Shown piece after piece: positions 6,635 through 13,345 of a DNA stretch of 26,870 nucleotides. This DNA is from an uncultured Lachnospiraceae bacterium (GTDB taxonomy: Bacteria; Bacillota; Clostridia; Lachnospirales; Lachnospiraceae). Location of the stretch: assembly GCA_910585075.1 (NCBI GenBank), contig CAJUED010000054.1, positions 1-26,870 of the forward strand, read 5' to 3'. The notes under the pieces are model-generated. The model saw only the letters and a list, made by a program, of their open reading frames with translations, ran no database searches and had not been told where the DNA came from. The position numbers and the translations under genes were made by a program. Within the stretch, counting starts at the first letter, position 1, and every line of letters starts with the position of its first letter.

Positions 6635-7377
6635 TTACAGATGCGTTTGACAAGTCAGAGGTTTTATTTGGACCGAAGGATTTTTATGGTGAGCAGAAGC
6701 ATTTATGCGATAAGTGTATGGTTGTGTTTTCGGAACAGATATTTGAATATATGCTTGAGACATATACCCATGAGGCAGCAGGCATTATAAGATGTTGCAA
6801 CGGAATGACTCCGGTTTATATTTTTGAGATGGAAGGGATGAAGATTGCCGGGTACTTAAGCCATATCGGCTCCGCACTGGCCGGAGGGGATGTGATTGAT
6901 GTGAATTGGTTTACCGGTGCCAGCAAATTTATTATGTTTGGATCCGCCGGTTCTCTGGACAGTGACTTAACGAATGGCAAGTTTGTGATTCCAACGGAAA
7001 GCTACCGGGAGGAGGGATTGAGCTACAATTATGCGCCACCGGCGGATTACATAAAGATTAAGAATGCTAAAGTTGTGAAAACAATATTTGATGAACTGCA
7101 TCTTCCAAATGTTACGGGAAAGGTTTGGACAACGGATGCCATCTACCGGGAAACAAAAGCCAAGCTTGAAGCAAGAAAAGCGGAAGGATGCGTGGCTGTT
7201 GAAATGGAGCTTGCAGGCGTACAGGCGGTGTGCGATTTTTACGGATGGGATTTGTATGATTTTCTTGTCACAGGGGATGTACTTGACCAGGCGGTTTATG
7301 ATGTTTCGGGACTTGCGGATGCGAATCATAATATGGATAAATTGTATATTACTATTGAGATAGCAAAGAGAATTTGA
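6631..7377 (+). CDS. Nucleoside phosphorylase family protein
   Basis: A 248-aa protein of the PNP/UDP phosphorylase superfamily. FGSAGSLDSDLTNGKFVIPTESYREEG corresponds to the phosphate-binding glycine-rich loop and the following strand. The stretch CVAVEMELAGVQAVC carries the family's glutamate-rich sugar-binding motif (VEME). The family cleaves a nucleoside base from ribose, with phosphate or water. TTDAIYRET is the family's usual TDA-type segment near the active site. The ATG overlaps the GNAT stop and AAGGAGGGTGA precedes it, so the two are co-expressed. A role in modifying or salvaging a nucleoside-like compound together with the acetyltransferase is an inference. Confidence 0.82.
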   Translation: MITDAFDKSEVLFGPKDFYGEQKHLCDKCMVVFSEQIFEYMLETYTHEAAGIIRCCNGMTPVYIFEMEGMKIAGYLSHIGSALAGGDVIDVNWFTGASKFIMFGSAGSLDSDLTNGKFVIPTESYREEGLSYNYAPPADYIKIKNAKVVKTIFDELHLPNVTGKVWTTDAIYRETKAKLEARKAEGCVAVEMELAGVQAVCDFYGWDLYDFLVTGDVLDQAVYDVSGLADANHNMDKLYITIEIAKRI

Positions 7378-7410
7378 GAGATGGAAAATTCCACTGAAAA
7401 GCTGATAAAA

Positions 7411-8064
7411 TCAATGTTTTCCGGTACAATTTTTGAACTGGTGAGGTAGAAGCATTTTTTTAACATTTTGTTTTTGAAGTGCCAGCCTGTCAAGTAATAT
7501 GGTTGAGGTGCAGGTAGGGATATGTATACGTTCTTTCTTCATCAAAGTTCGTGCTCTTTGGTTTGAACGGTAGTCACGCTCCCCCTTTCTGAATGTGGAG
7601 CAACAGAGAAAATTGCATTTTGCTTCTTCCTGTGGCGAAGCCTGTATAATGAAGATAAAACTATCAATACCAATGCGGCTTGAAATAAGATAATCCGCTT
7701 TGATATTTGTAATAAATGGATACATATGGGGCATGTATGCATAAAGGGTAAATTCATTGTCCAATGATTCTTTTAAATGAATTAAGGCCTCCAACCGTGG
7801 TTTGATCATTTGTTCATACTTAGAAGCTTTCCGTACCTTTTCAAAAGTTATTTTGTCTTCAAGTATTCGCTGGACAAGTTTAGCAGATGTATAGTTTGGA
7901 AGGGATATATCTTTCATATACTGAAAGCCTGCCAGATGAGGGTAGTCTTCAAGTGAAAAGGTAAGGATAATTGTATATAGCTTATGCTTGTAGCCATATG
8001 TGAACAAATAGCGGTATTCAGTTATTTCTTTCCAGGCTAATGCAGAGTGCTTTAAAAAATCCAT
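7411..8064 (-). CDS. PBECR4-type protein (phage barnase/EndoU/ColE5-like nuclease domain)
   Basis: A 217-aa protein from ATG 8064, which has AAAGGA 10 nt upstream; a GTG at 8100 in frame would add 12 residues. The stretches YRYLFTYGYKHKLYTIILTF, DYPHLAGFQYMKDIS and the later LCCSTFRKGERDYRSNQ resemble the PBECR4 family, a group of putative RNase-fold domains often on phage or mobile DNA. H in PHLAG is a candidate catalytic residue. It is monocistronic, with no antitoxin-like partner next to it. Transcription could read through from the small RNA promoter upstream if the terminator leaks. Nuclease activity is not shown by the sequence. Confidence 0.6.
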   Translation of the reverse strand: MDFLKHSALAWKEITEYRYLFTYGYKHKLYTIILTFSLEDYPHLAGFQYMKDISLPNYTSAKLVQRILEDKITFEKVRKASKYEQMIKPRLEALIHLKESLDNEFTLYAYMPHMYPFITNIKADYLISSRIGIDSFIFIIQASPQEEAKCNFLCCSTFRKGERDYRSNQRARTLMKKERIHIPTCTSTILLDRLALQKQNVKKMLLPHQFKNCTGKH

Positions 8065-8120
8065 GCGTATTAATTCCTTTGTAATATCAAACGCTGTCAC
8101 GCTTTGCGAGCCAGATTATT

Positions 8121-8293
8121 GAATAAAGGGCCTTGCTGATGCAAGGCCCTTATAAAGCGTTTTCATTCAGTTCCGAGGAACCTATTCGGTTTGAGGTTAT
8201 CGCATAACCCAAGGCCAGGCTCCACAATCGGCTGCATGCCGACACAGTCAATTGTTTCAAAGCCGCGATAGCTGGTCAACGCCGCTATCCTCT
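8121..8293 (-). ncRNA. Structured small RNA, possibly raiA-motif-like
   Basis: About 173 nt of leftward transcript lie between a consensus promoter and an intrinsic terminator, with no ORF. In order from the 5' end it can form: GATAGC/GCTATC hairpin; a TCGGC/GCCGA hairpin extended by ACAA/TTGT; a nine-pair hairpin TTGGGTTAT-GCG-ATAACC(T)CAA; a GTTC/GAAC hairpin; and a terminal 11-bp stem AAGGGCCTTGC/GCAAGGCCCTT with TTTATT after it. GCGTT in the first loop can pair with AACGC downstream, a possible pseudoknot. The dense pairing and higher GC than the flanks argue for a conserved structured RNA. raiA motif and 6S RNA are the known Firmicutes families I would test first; I cannot confirm either. 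Confidence 0.6.
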
Positions 8294-8299
8294 ACAATC

Positions 8300-8327
8300 A
8301 TTATAACATAGAATAGCTTATAGTCAA
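8300..8327 (-). promoter_or_regulatory. Promoter of the structured small RNA
   Basis: On the minus strand TTGACT (8327-8322) and a perfect TATAAT (8305-8300) are separated by 16 nt. The predicted start is near 8293. The stretch from here to 8557 is AT-rich and shows no gene. Confidence 0.65.
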
Positions 8328-8557
8328 TAAAAAACGCATTTTTTGAAACACAGTTTTTACCATGTTCATTGATATTATATGCAGGTAAAAAGAATTTGAC
8401 AATGGAAAAAATTGTTTTTCTATCTTTTATAGTTATATAGCCCAAATACCTTGTAAAGCTCGAAAATAAAGTATGTAAAAGATATTTATTTTTCGCTACA
8501 TCTATATATGATAGATTTGATAAAAAGACAAAATTAATAAAAATTAGGAAAGGGAAG

Positions 8558-8566
8558 TGCTATAAT
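8558..8566 (+). promoter_or_regulatory. Extended -10 promoter for the AlkD-like gene
   Basis: TGCTATAAT is a perfect TGnTATAAT extended -10. No good -35 is present. It lies about 60 nt before the AlkD-like start. Confidence 0.4.
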
Positions 8567-8626
8567 GTAAAATATAAGATAGAATTTAAACAATGATGGG
8601 AATCAGTATTTACGGAGACAAAACAA

Positions 8627-9250
8627 ATGAATGAATATATGCGGTACTTAGCGGAACTAATCCCAGAAAAAGACAGTCTGAAGCTTGTCAAAAGCGAGGC
8701 GGCGAAATATTATAAGTCCCATTCGCTTGACGATTGTTTTAGCATGGGCATTGAGCTTTATCAGTCGGATAATTTTCAAATTCAGGAAGTTGGCGTTTTC
8801 CTTTTAGGATATTCCGCCCATCATAATGCGTCGGCATTAGATTTCTTGAAAAATACGGTAAGCAGGCATGAGAGCTGGAAGGTACAGGAAATCTTAGCCA
8901 TGGCTTTTGATAACCACTGTAAAATCATTGGATACGAAACAGCCTTACCCTTAATTAAAGAATGGCTGAGCAGTGACTGTGCCAATGTCCGCAGAGCCGC
9001 TTCGGAGGGGCTGAGGGTATGGACAAGCCGTCCTTATTTTAAGGATAATCCCCGGATAGCAATAGAGCTGTTATCTGCAAACAGAGAAGATAAAAGTGAG
9101 TATGCGAGAAAATCGATTGGAAATGCTCTGAAGGATATCAGCAAAAAATATCCTCAAATGGTTTCGGAAGAACTGCGCTCATGGGATTTATCCTCTAAAG
9201 AAATAAAACAAGTATATAAACTGGCGGGTAAATTTTTGGAATTGGATTAA
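8627..9250 (+). CDS. AlkC/AlkD-like DNA alkylation repair protein (HEAT repeats)
   Basis: A 207-aa all-helical protein with HEAT-like repeats: FQIQEVGVFLLGYSA, ESWKVQEILAMAFDNHCK, ANVRRAASEGLRVWTSRPYF and SEYARKSIGNALKDISKKYP. These match the AlkC/AlkD family, which removes bulky or cationic alkylated bases. The conserved aromatic and Arg-rich region (RVWTSRPYFKDNP) fits the DNA-facing surface. AlkD is usually near 230 residues, so this is close to full length. The start has a CGGAG site. It is followed by a membrane protein gene 62 nt away. The substrate and whether catalytic aspartates are kept cannot be settled by eye. Confidence 0.72.
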   Translation: MNEYMRYLAELIPEKDSLKLVKSEAAKYYKSHSLDDCFSMGIELYQSDNFQIQEVGVFLLGYSAHHNASALDFLKNTVSRHESWKVQEILAMAFDNHCKIIGYETALPLIKEWLSSDCANVRRAASEGLRVWTSRPYFKDNPRIAIELLSANREDKSEYARKSIGNALKDISKKYPQMVSEELRSWDLSSKEIKQVYKLAGKFLELD

Positions 9251-9312
9251 AGCAAAATCAAAAATAGATACTTTACAAAAGCATAAAAGGGGATTCGGAA
9301 TAGGAGGCGATA

Positions 9313-9933
9313 ATGGGGGACATATTTGGAAAGCTGATAGAGACGCTTGTCGATATATTTAAGAGGAATTATAAAAGACCGAAATTATGGCTTTCGGTAG
9401 GAGTATTTATCTTCGTGATCATACTCTTGATTCCCTATATTGATTCCAACTTTTTCTATTTTACAAGAATGGAAAAAAGAATTGATATTCTTGAAAAGGT
9501 GATGGCATTAGACAAAGACGTAATAAACAGTAACCAGGCATATATCAATGAGTATCAGAGCATTCTGCAGGAAATAGAACAGCAGAGAGAACGTTCGTTA
9601 AATTCGCTGGTGAATAAATTTGTTTATAATGTGAATTATTTTCTGGAAATGGGGAAAGGCGAGGGAAACAGAATCGTTAAGTTTTTAACCGGCGCTCTAT
9701 GGTTTATCGTGGCTACCGTATATATTCCTTTTATGAACAGATTCAAAAAGAAAAGCGATAAAGCCATAGCTTTTGTTTTGATGGCTGTAATCTCAGCGAT
9801 AGTAGGGGGTGTTTTTTCTATAATACCTGTAATCATATCTCCAATGGTGAATTATATAGGAATCCCTTTACTGCAGCTTGTGATTATAATGATCATGGTC
9901 ATGAAAAGTAAGAAAAAGCAGAGGGCCGGTTAG
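9313..9933 (+). CDS. Membrane protein with a coiled-coil segment, unknown function
   Basis: A 206-aa protein with a membrane helix at about 26-44 (WLSVGVFIFVIILLIPYI), a helical soluble part at about 52-110 with coiled-coil character (MEKRIDILEKVMALD, QSILQEIEQQRERSL), and three more hydrophobic helices at about 124-141, 148-172 and 178-197. It ends in a basic tail (KSKKKQRAG), suggesting a cytoplasmic C-terminus. GGAGG lies 7 nt before the ATG. It sits between the AlkD-like and the PNPOx-like genes but has no recognised family. A pore- or sensor-like protein is conceivable; no function is claimed. Confidence 0.65.
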   Translation: MGDIFGKLIETLVDIFKRNYKRPKLWLSVGVFIFVIILLIPYIDSNFFYFTRMEKRIDILEKVMALDKDVINSNQAYINEYQSILQEIEQQRERSLNSLVNKFVYNVNYFLEMGKGEGNRIVKFLTGALWFIVATVYIPFMNRFKKKSDKAIAFVLMAVISAIVGGVFSIIPVIISPMVNYIGIPLLQLVIIMIMVMKSKKKQRAG

Positions 9934-10017
9934 GGCAGTGTTTTGGCCAAAGATGAGGACTGCGAAAATGTGGTTTAATCGAACCAATCTATTGGGGATT
10001 GTAAAGGAGATGGTGTT

Positions 10018-10434
10018 GTGAAAAAATTAAGTCAGGAAGCTGAGAAGATAATGATAGAACGTTTTGGCAAGGATACTGTTCTTGCACTGGCAACAACAGA
10101 AAGTGAAGTTCCTTATGTACGGTACGTGAATGCCTATTATGAAGACGGTGCATTTTATATTATCACATATGCGCTTTCAAACAAAATGAAACATATAGTA
10201 AAAAATCCTGTCGTTGCAATAGCCGGAGAATGGTTCACGGCCCATGGGAGGGGTGTTAACTTAGGCTGGTTTGGCAAACAGGAAAATGGTGCAATTGCTG
10301 CAAAGCTGAGAAATGTTTTTGCCGAATGGATTGATAATGGGCATAATGATTTTTCCGATGAAAACACCATTATTTTGCGTGTGGAATTAACGGACGGGCT
10401 ATTGCTTTCGCATGGTACAAGGTATGAGTTTTAG
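10018..10434 (+). CDS. Pyridoxamine 5'-phosphate oxidase-like (FMN-binding split barrel) protein
   Basis: A 138-aa protein starting with GTG, chosen because AAAGGAGA lies 8 nt upstream. The beginning (VLALATTESEVPYVRYVNAYYEDGAFYIIT) followed by MKHIVKNPVVAIAGEWFTAHG is the usual pattern of small FMN- or F420/heme-binding split-barrel proteins annotated as PNPOx family. Small proteins of this type are often flavin reductases or detoxification enzymes. The DUF3788 gene begins 40 nt downstream, so they may be co-transcribed. The ligand cannot be assigned from sequence. Confidence 0.8.
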   Translation: MKKLSQEAEKIMIERFGKDTVLALATTESEVPYVRYVNAYYEDGAFYIITYALSNKMKHIVKNPVVAIAGEWFTAHGRGVNLGWFGKQENGAIAAKLRNVFAEWIDNGHNDFSDENTIILRVELTDGLLLSHGTRYEF

Positions 10435-10474
10435 AATGGAATTTATTCATAGGAATTTGCAGAGGGGTTTAGTT

Positions 10475-10888
10475 ATGTATGAAAGAATGCTCAATAAACA
10501 AGAAATACCGACTATGGAAGAAATGACAAAGTTTTGTGGTGAGAATGCAGAACGCTTTTCTCTGCTGAATGAATGGCTGGCATCTACTTTTCATACGGAA
10601 CAAAAGATTGTTTTTCCATATGGCAATCAGTATGGCTGGGGTGTTGCGCATAAAAAGAAAAACAAGCTTATATGTAATATTTTTGCTGAAAACAATGCCT
10701 TCACGGTTATGATGAGGCTGTCGAATAAGCAATATGAAACCATTTATGACCGGTTGCAGAAATACACGCAGGAATATATAGATAACAAATATCCCTGCGG
10801 TGACGGTGGATGGATTCATTATCGTGTCACAGGCGGGGAGCATTTTGATGATATAAAATTATTATTGTCTGTTAAATGTTCCGGATAA
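10475..10888 (+). CDS. DUF3788-family protein
   Basis: A 137-aa soluble protein. The start at 10475 has GAGGGG 7 nt upstream; the frame is open back to 10412 but overlaps the preceding gene and lacks a site. The composition and order (LLNEWL then IVFPYGNQYGWGVAHKKKNKLIC and TVMMRLSNKQYE) together with GDGGWIHYRV and DIKLLLSVK at the end match the DUF3788 family. No catalytic role is established for the family. It follows the PNPOx-like gene in the same direction. Confidence 0.75.
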   Translation: MYERMLNKQEIPTMEEMTKFCGENAERFSLLNEWLASTFHTEQKIVFPYGNQYGWGVAHKKKNKLICNIFAENNAFTVMMRLSNKQYETIYDRLQKYTQEYIDNKYPCGDGGWIHYRVTGGEHFDDIKLLLSVKCSG

Positions 10889-10923
10889 TTATAGTGCGGA
10901 ATTTCCACTTAAGGAGATGCTTT

Positions 10924-11034
10924 ATGGGAGAAATATTTGCGAAGCCCTGTGTTGGGGCAATTATAGAAAAGAATATCAATGCACTTAGAAAATATTTGGG
11001 GTTAATGAAAGAAACAGGGAGAGCGTGTAAATGA
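10924..11034 (+). pseudogene. Internally deleted NUDIX hydrolase gene
   Basis: A 36-codon ORF with AAGGAG and an ATG. The first part (AKPCVGAIIEKNIN) reads like the first strands of a NUDIX hydrolase. It then joins directly to ALRKYLGLMKETG, which resembles the end of a NUDIX box (LRREVKEETG), as if the middle had been deleted. Its TGA overlaps the ATG of the next gene (ATGA), so translation through this remnant may still matter for that gene. The reading as a NUDIX relic is an inference from two short similarities. Confidence 0.45.
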
Positions 11035-11669
11035 GTATAATTCACAGGATAAAATGTGGAAACGTAAATTGCCATATTATCGAAAACGGAATAAGTGGAA
11101 TCTTAGTGGATACAGGCAGAAGAAAATATGCAGAGCGGGTAATAGAGGCCTGCAAAGCTTATCATGTAAAGTTGCTTGTTTTGACCCACGGACATTTTGA
11201 CCATGCGGAAAACGCGGCGCAAATAGCAAATACTCTGTGTATTCCAATTGGAATGAGCGAAAAGGACTGCGACCTAATAAAATCAAATGAAAATCAGGTA
11301 CTTTCTGCAAAAACTTTTTTGGGGAAAATTGTTTTAGCGGCTTCGCTGAAGGATTTTAAAACCCATGCTGTACAGGAATTTAAACCGGATATACTGCTGA
11401 AAAACGGGAACAGTTTATTAGATTATGGAGTGAATGCAAGTATTATTGCACTGCCCGGACACACGGAAGGATCGATTGGTGTTGATGTGGATGGCAGGCA
11501 TTTGATAGTAGGTGATGCACTGATGAATATGTTTTATCCCACTGTATCAATGCTTTATCATGATAGAAAGTCCATGCTGGAAAGTGCGGAAAAAATCAGC
11601 GGTCTTGGCAGCAGGACAATCCATTTTGGCCATGGCGGGCCGAAGGCGAATAGAGGGTGGGTGAGATAA
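11031..11669 (+). CDS. MBL-fold metallo-hydrolase
   Basis: A 212-aa protein with the metal-binding signature THGHFDH (His53, His55, Asp57, His58), a downstream LPGHTEGSIG and a VGDAL aspartate. A histidine in FGHGG closes the site. These are the ligands of the binuclear zinc centre of the metallo-beta-lactamase superfamily (glyoxalase II/lactonase-like group). The full ligand set suggests an active hydrolase; the substrate is unknown. The start overlaps the stop of the NUDIX remnant. It ends 26 nt before the convergent GNAT gene, without an obvious terminator. Confidence 0.85.
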   Translation: MSIIHRIKCGNVNCHIIENGISGILVDTGRRKYAERVIEACKAYHVKLLVLTHGHFDHAENAAQIANTLCIPIGMSEKDCDLIKSNENQVLSAKTFLGKIVLAASLKDFKTHAVQEFKPDILLKNGNSLLDYGVNASIIALPGHTEGSIGVDVDGRHLIVGDALMNMFYPTVSMLYHDRKSMLESAEKISGLGSRTIHFGHGGPKANRGWVR

Positions 11670-11694
11670 ATGGCGGATATGAAAGATATGTATT

Positions 11695-12165
11695 TCAATC
11701 AATTTCGTTTTCCGGAGGAAGGCCTTTTGCAGCGAAGCTCTCTAAAGTTCCTGATTTGTAAATCACCTTCCGCATTCCGCTTCCACAAAATTCATGTGGT
11801 ATTCTTTTAAATCCCAGCACCTCATAAAATGATTCTTTCCCCTTTTCTGAGATTAGCTGGATACTTGCCCGTCCGCCGGAGGGAGTGTGGACATTCACGT
11901 ATTCCATCAGCTTATTCAGGATAAATGTACCAATTTTCCGTCCCTGAAAATCAGGATGTATAATTACGTCTACAATCATGTAATATTGTCCGTCACCAAT
12001 CAGCCGGCCCATGGCAATGGTTTTATCATTTTCAGAAGCAGTCACCGTGTACAGGCTGTTAGCAAGGGCAGTTCGCGCCTGAATTTCTGAGAAATTTTTC
12101 CATCCAACGCTTTCACGCAGTCTGTAATAATCTTCATATGATAAATTATTTTCTTTATATTCCAT
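11695..12165 (-). CDS. GNAT-family N-acetyltransferase
   Basis: A 156-aa protein, leftward. The order is typical of GNAT: VTASENDKTIAMGRLIGDG, then YYMIVDVIIHPDFQGRKIGTFIL containing the acetyl-CoA loop Q-x-x-x-x-G, and FYEVLGFKRIPHEFCGSGM at the end. An AGAGGG site precedes the ATG. It is transcribed against its neighbours and appears to be a single gene. It is convergent with the MBL gene and divergent from the AraC-GNAT operon. The substrate is not determined. Confidence 0.82.
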   Translation of the reverse strand: MEYKENNLSYEDYYRLRESVGWKNFSEIQARTALANSLYTVTASENDKTIAMGRLIGDGQYYMIVDVIIHPDFQGRKIGTFILNKLMEYVNVHTPSGGRASIQLISEKGKESFYEVLGFKRIPHEFCGSGMRKVIYKSGTLESFAAKGLPPENEID

Positions 12166-12342
12166 GTGATACCCTCTTAAACCAGATAAGCAAATGCGAG
12201 AGGCAAATTCCCTTTTGGATTGATTTACAGGTTCTTATGGACTTTACAGCAAATGCAAAGCCCTGGGTTGAACAATACGATTATATTTCTTTCAGGACGG
12301 GAATACAAGGCAATACTGCAAAGTATACATTATTTTTCATAT

Positions 12343-12420
12343 TTGTATACAAAAAGCAGAGACGTCTGAAATATCGCAAGATTTATGAAAGGCCCGGATT
12401 GTATTTTTGGTATAATACAA
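12343..12420 (+). promoter_or_regulatory. Extended -10 promoter with TTGTAT/ATACAA dyads
   Basis: TGGTATAAT (12408-12416) is an extended -10 for the AraC-GNAT gene. It is covered by TTGTATT-8-AATACAA (12399-12420), a 7-8-7 dyad. Upstream, TTGTATACAA (12343-12352) is a perfect 10-bp palindrome with the same half-site, and GTATACA (12323-12329) pairs with TGTATAC (12344-12350). The repeated half-site suggests a regulator binding here, possibly the AraC protein itself. Confidence 0.45.
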
Positions 12421-12445
12421 ACTATTCTATATCCGGAGGATTATC

Positions 12446-13345
12446 ATGCAGACCCATATCGAAAATGTAATATCCGCAATCAATTACATAGAGGAGCATT
12501 TATCTGAAAACCCGTCTTTGGACAGGGTGGCAAATGCGGTGCATTATTCCAAGTACCATCTGCACCGCATGTTTGTAAACGAGACGGGTCTGACGATACA
12601 CGATTATGTTCAGCGCAGGCAGTTGACAGAGGCGGCAAGGCTTTTGGTTTTTTCCGATAAGCCGATTATGGAAATTGCCCTTGTGGCCGGGTATGGAAGC
12701 CAGCAGGCGTTTACAGCCATTTTCAAAGAAATGTACAAAAAAACGCCCAATCAGTATCGGGAGGAGGGAGAATTTTATCCATTACAGCTGAGATATATAT
12801 TGAATGAAAATCCTGTGAAATGGGAGAGCCCGGATTTCTGGCGGCAGCGGATTGTACCGGCGTCCTTTGAGGATATTCCGGAGTGGATGAATCTGGTGCG
12901 TCTTGTCATTGACGGGTTCCCTTATCTGAACGAGGAAGAATACGTTGTTCGGCTGAGGGAATACATTCACTGCAATAGAGCACTGATTTTAAAAGACGCG
13001 GGTATGGCAATCGGCATCATGGCTTTTCATGAAGGGACAGGCAGTATCGACTTTTTGGGGGTACATCCGAGGTACAGAAAGCAGGGGATTGTGGAGGCTT
13101 TTCTGCAGGAAATGGCGGAAGGAATCGTATATCCTGATTGTGATATAACAGTGACAACTTTTCGAGAAGGGGATAAGGCGGATACAGGTTATCGAAAGGC
13201 ATTTCAGAAGCTTGGTTTTGCAGAGGGGGAACTGTTGGTTGAATTTGGCTATCCCACCCAGCGTCTTGTTCTTGCGGGTAAAAGGAAAAAGCATATCCCA
13301 TTGGGTGCAACAGAGTTATTGGATTTGGAGGAGGAAATGAAATGA
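12446..13345 (+). CDS. AraC-type regulator fused to a GNAT domain
   Basis: A 299-aa protein. The N-terminal 105 residues form the double HTH of the AraC family (YSKYHLHRMFVNETG, then GYGSQQAFTAIFKEMYKKTPNQYRE). The following part, from about residue 125, has the GNAT order: ALILKDAGMAIGIMAF, IDFLGVHPRYRKQGIVEAFL with the acetyl-CoA loop, and FQKLGFAEGELLVEFGY. A GGAGG site precedes the start. The stop overlaps the MATE gene (ATGA). The effector domain of an AraC regulator has been replaced by an acetyltransferase-like domain, so it may sense acetyl-CoA or acetylate a drug and switch on the adjacent pump. Confidence 0.82.
   Translation: MQTHIENVISAINYIEEHLSENPSLDRVANAVHYSKYHLHRMFVNETGLTIHDYVQRRQLTEAARLLVFSDKPIMEIALVAGYGSQQAFTAIFKEMYKKTPNQYREEGEFYPLQLRYILNENPVKWESPDFWRQRIVPASFEDIPEWMNLVRLVIDGFPYLNEEEYVVRLREYIHCNRALILKDAGMAIGIMAFHEGTGSIDFLGVHPRYRKQGIVEAFLQEMAEGIVYPDCDITVTTFREGDKADTGYRKAFQKLGFAEGELLVEFGYPTQRLVLAGKRKKHIPLGATELLDLEEEMK

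Noticed and set aside
8257..8445. Short minus-strand frame over the small-RNA promoter
   Set aside because: It begins within AT-rich non-coding sequence and runs into the promoter and RNA. No ribosome binding site.
11887..12470. Plus-strand frames of 67 and 110 aa around 11887-12470
   Set aside because: The first is antisense to the GNAT gene. The second runs through the AraC promoter and overlaps its start. Neither has a good binding site.
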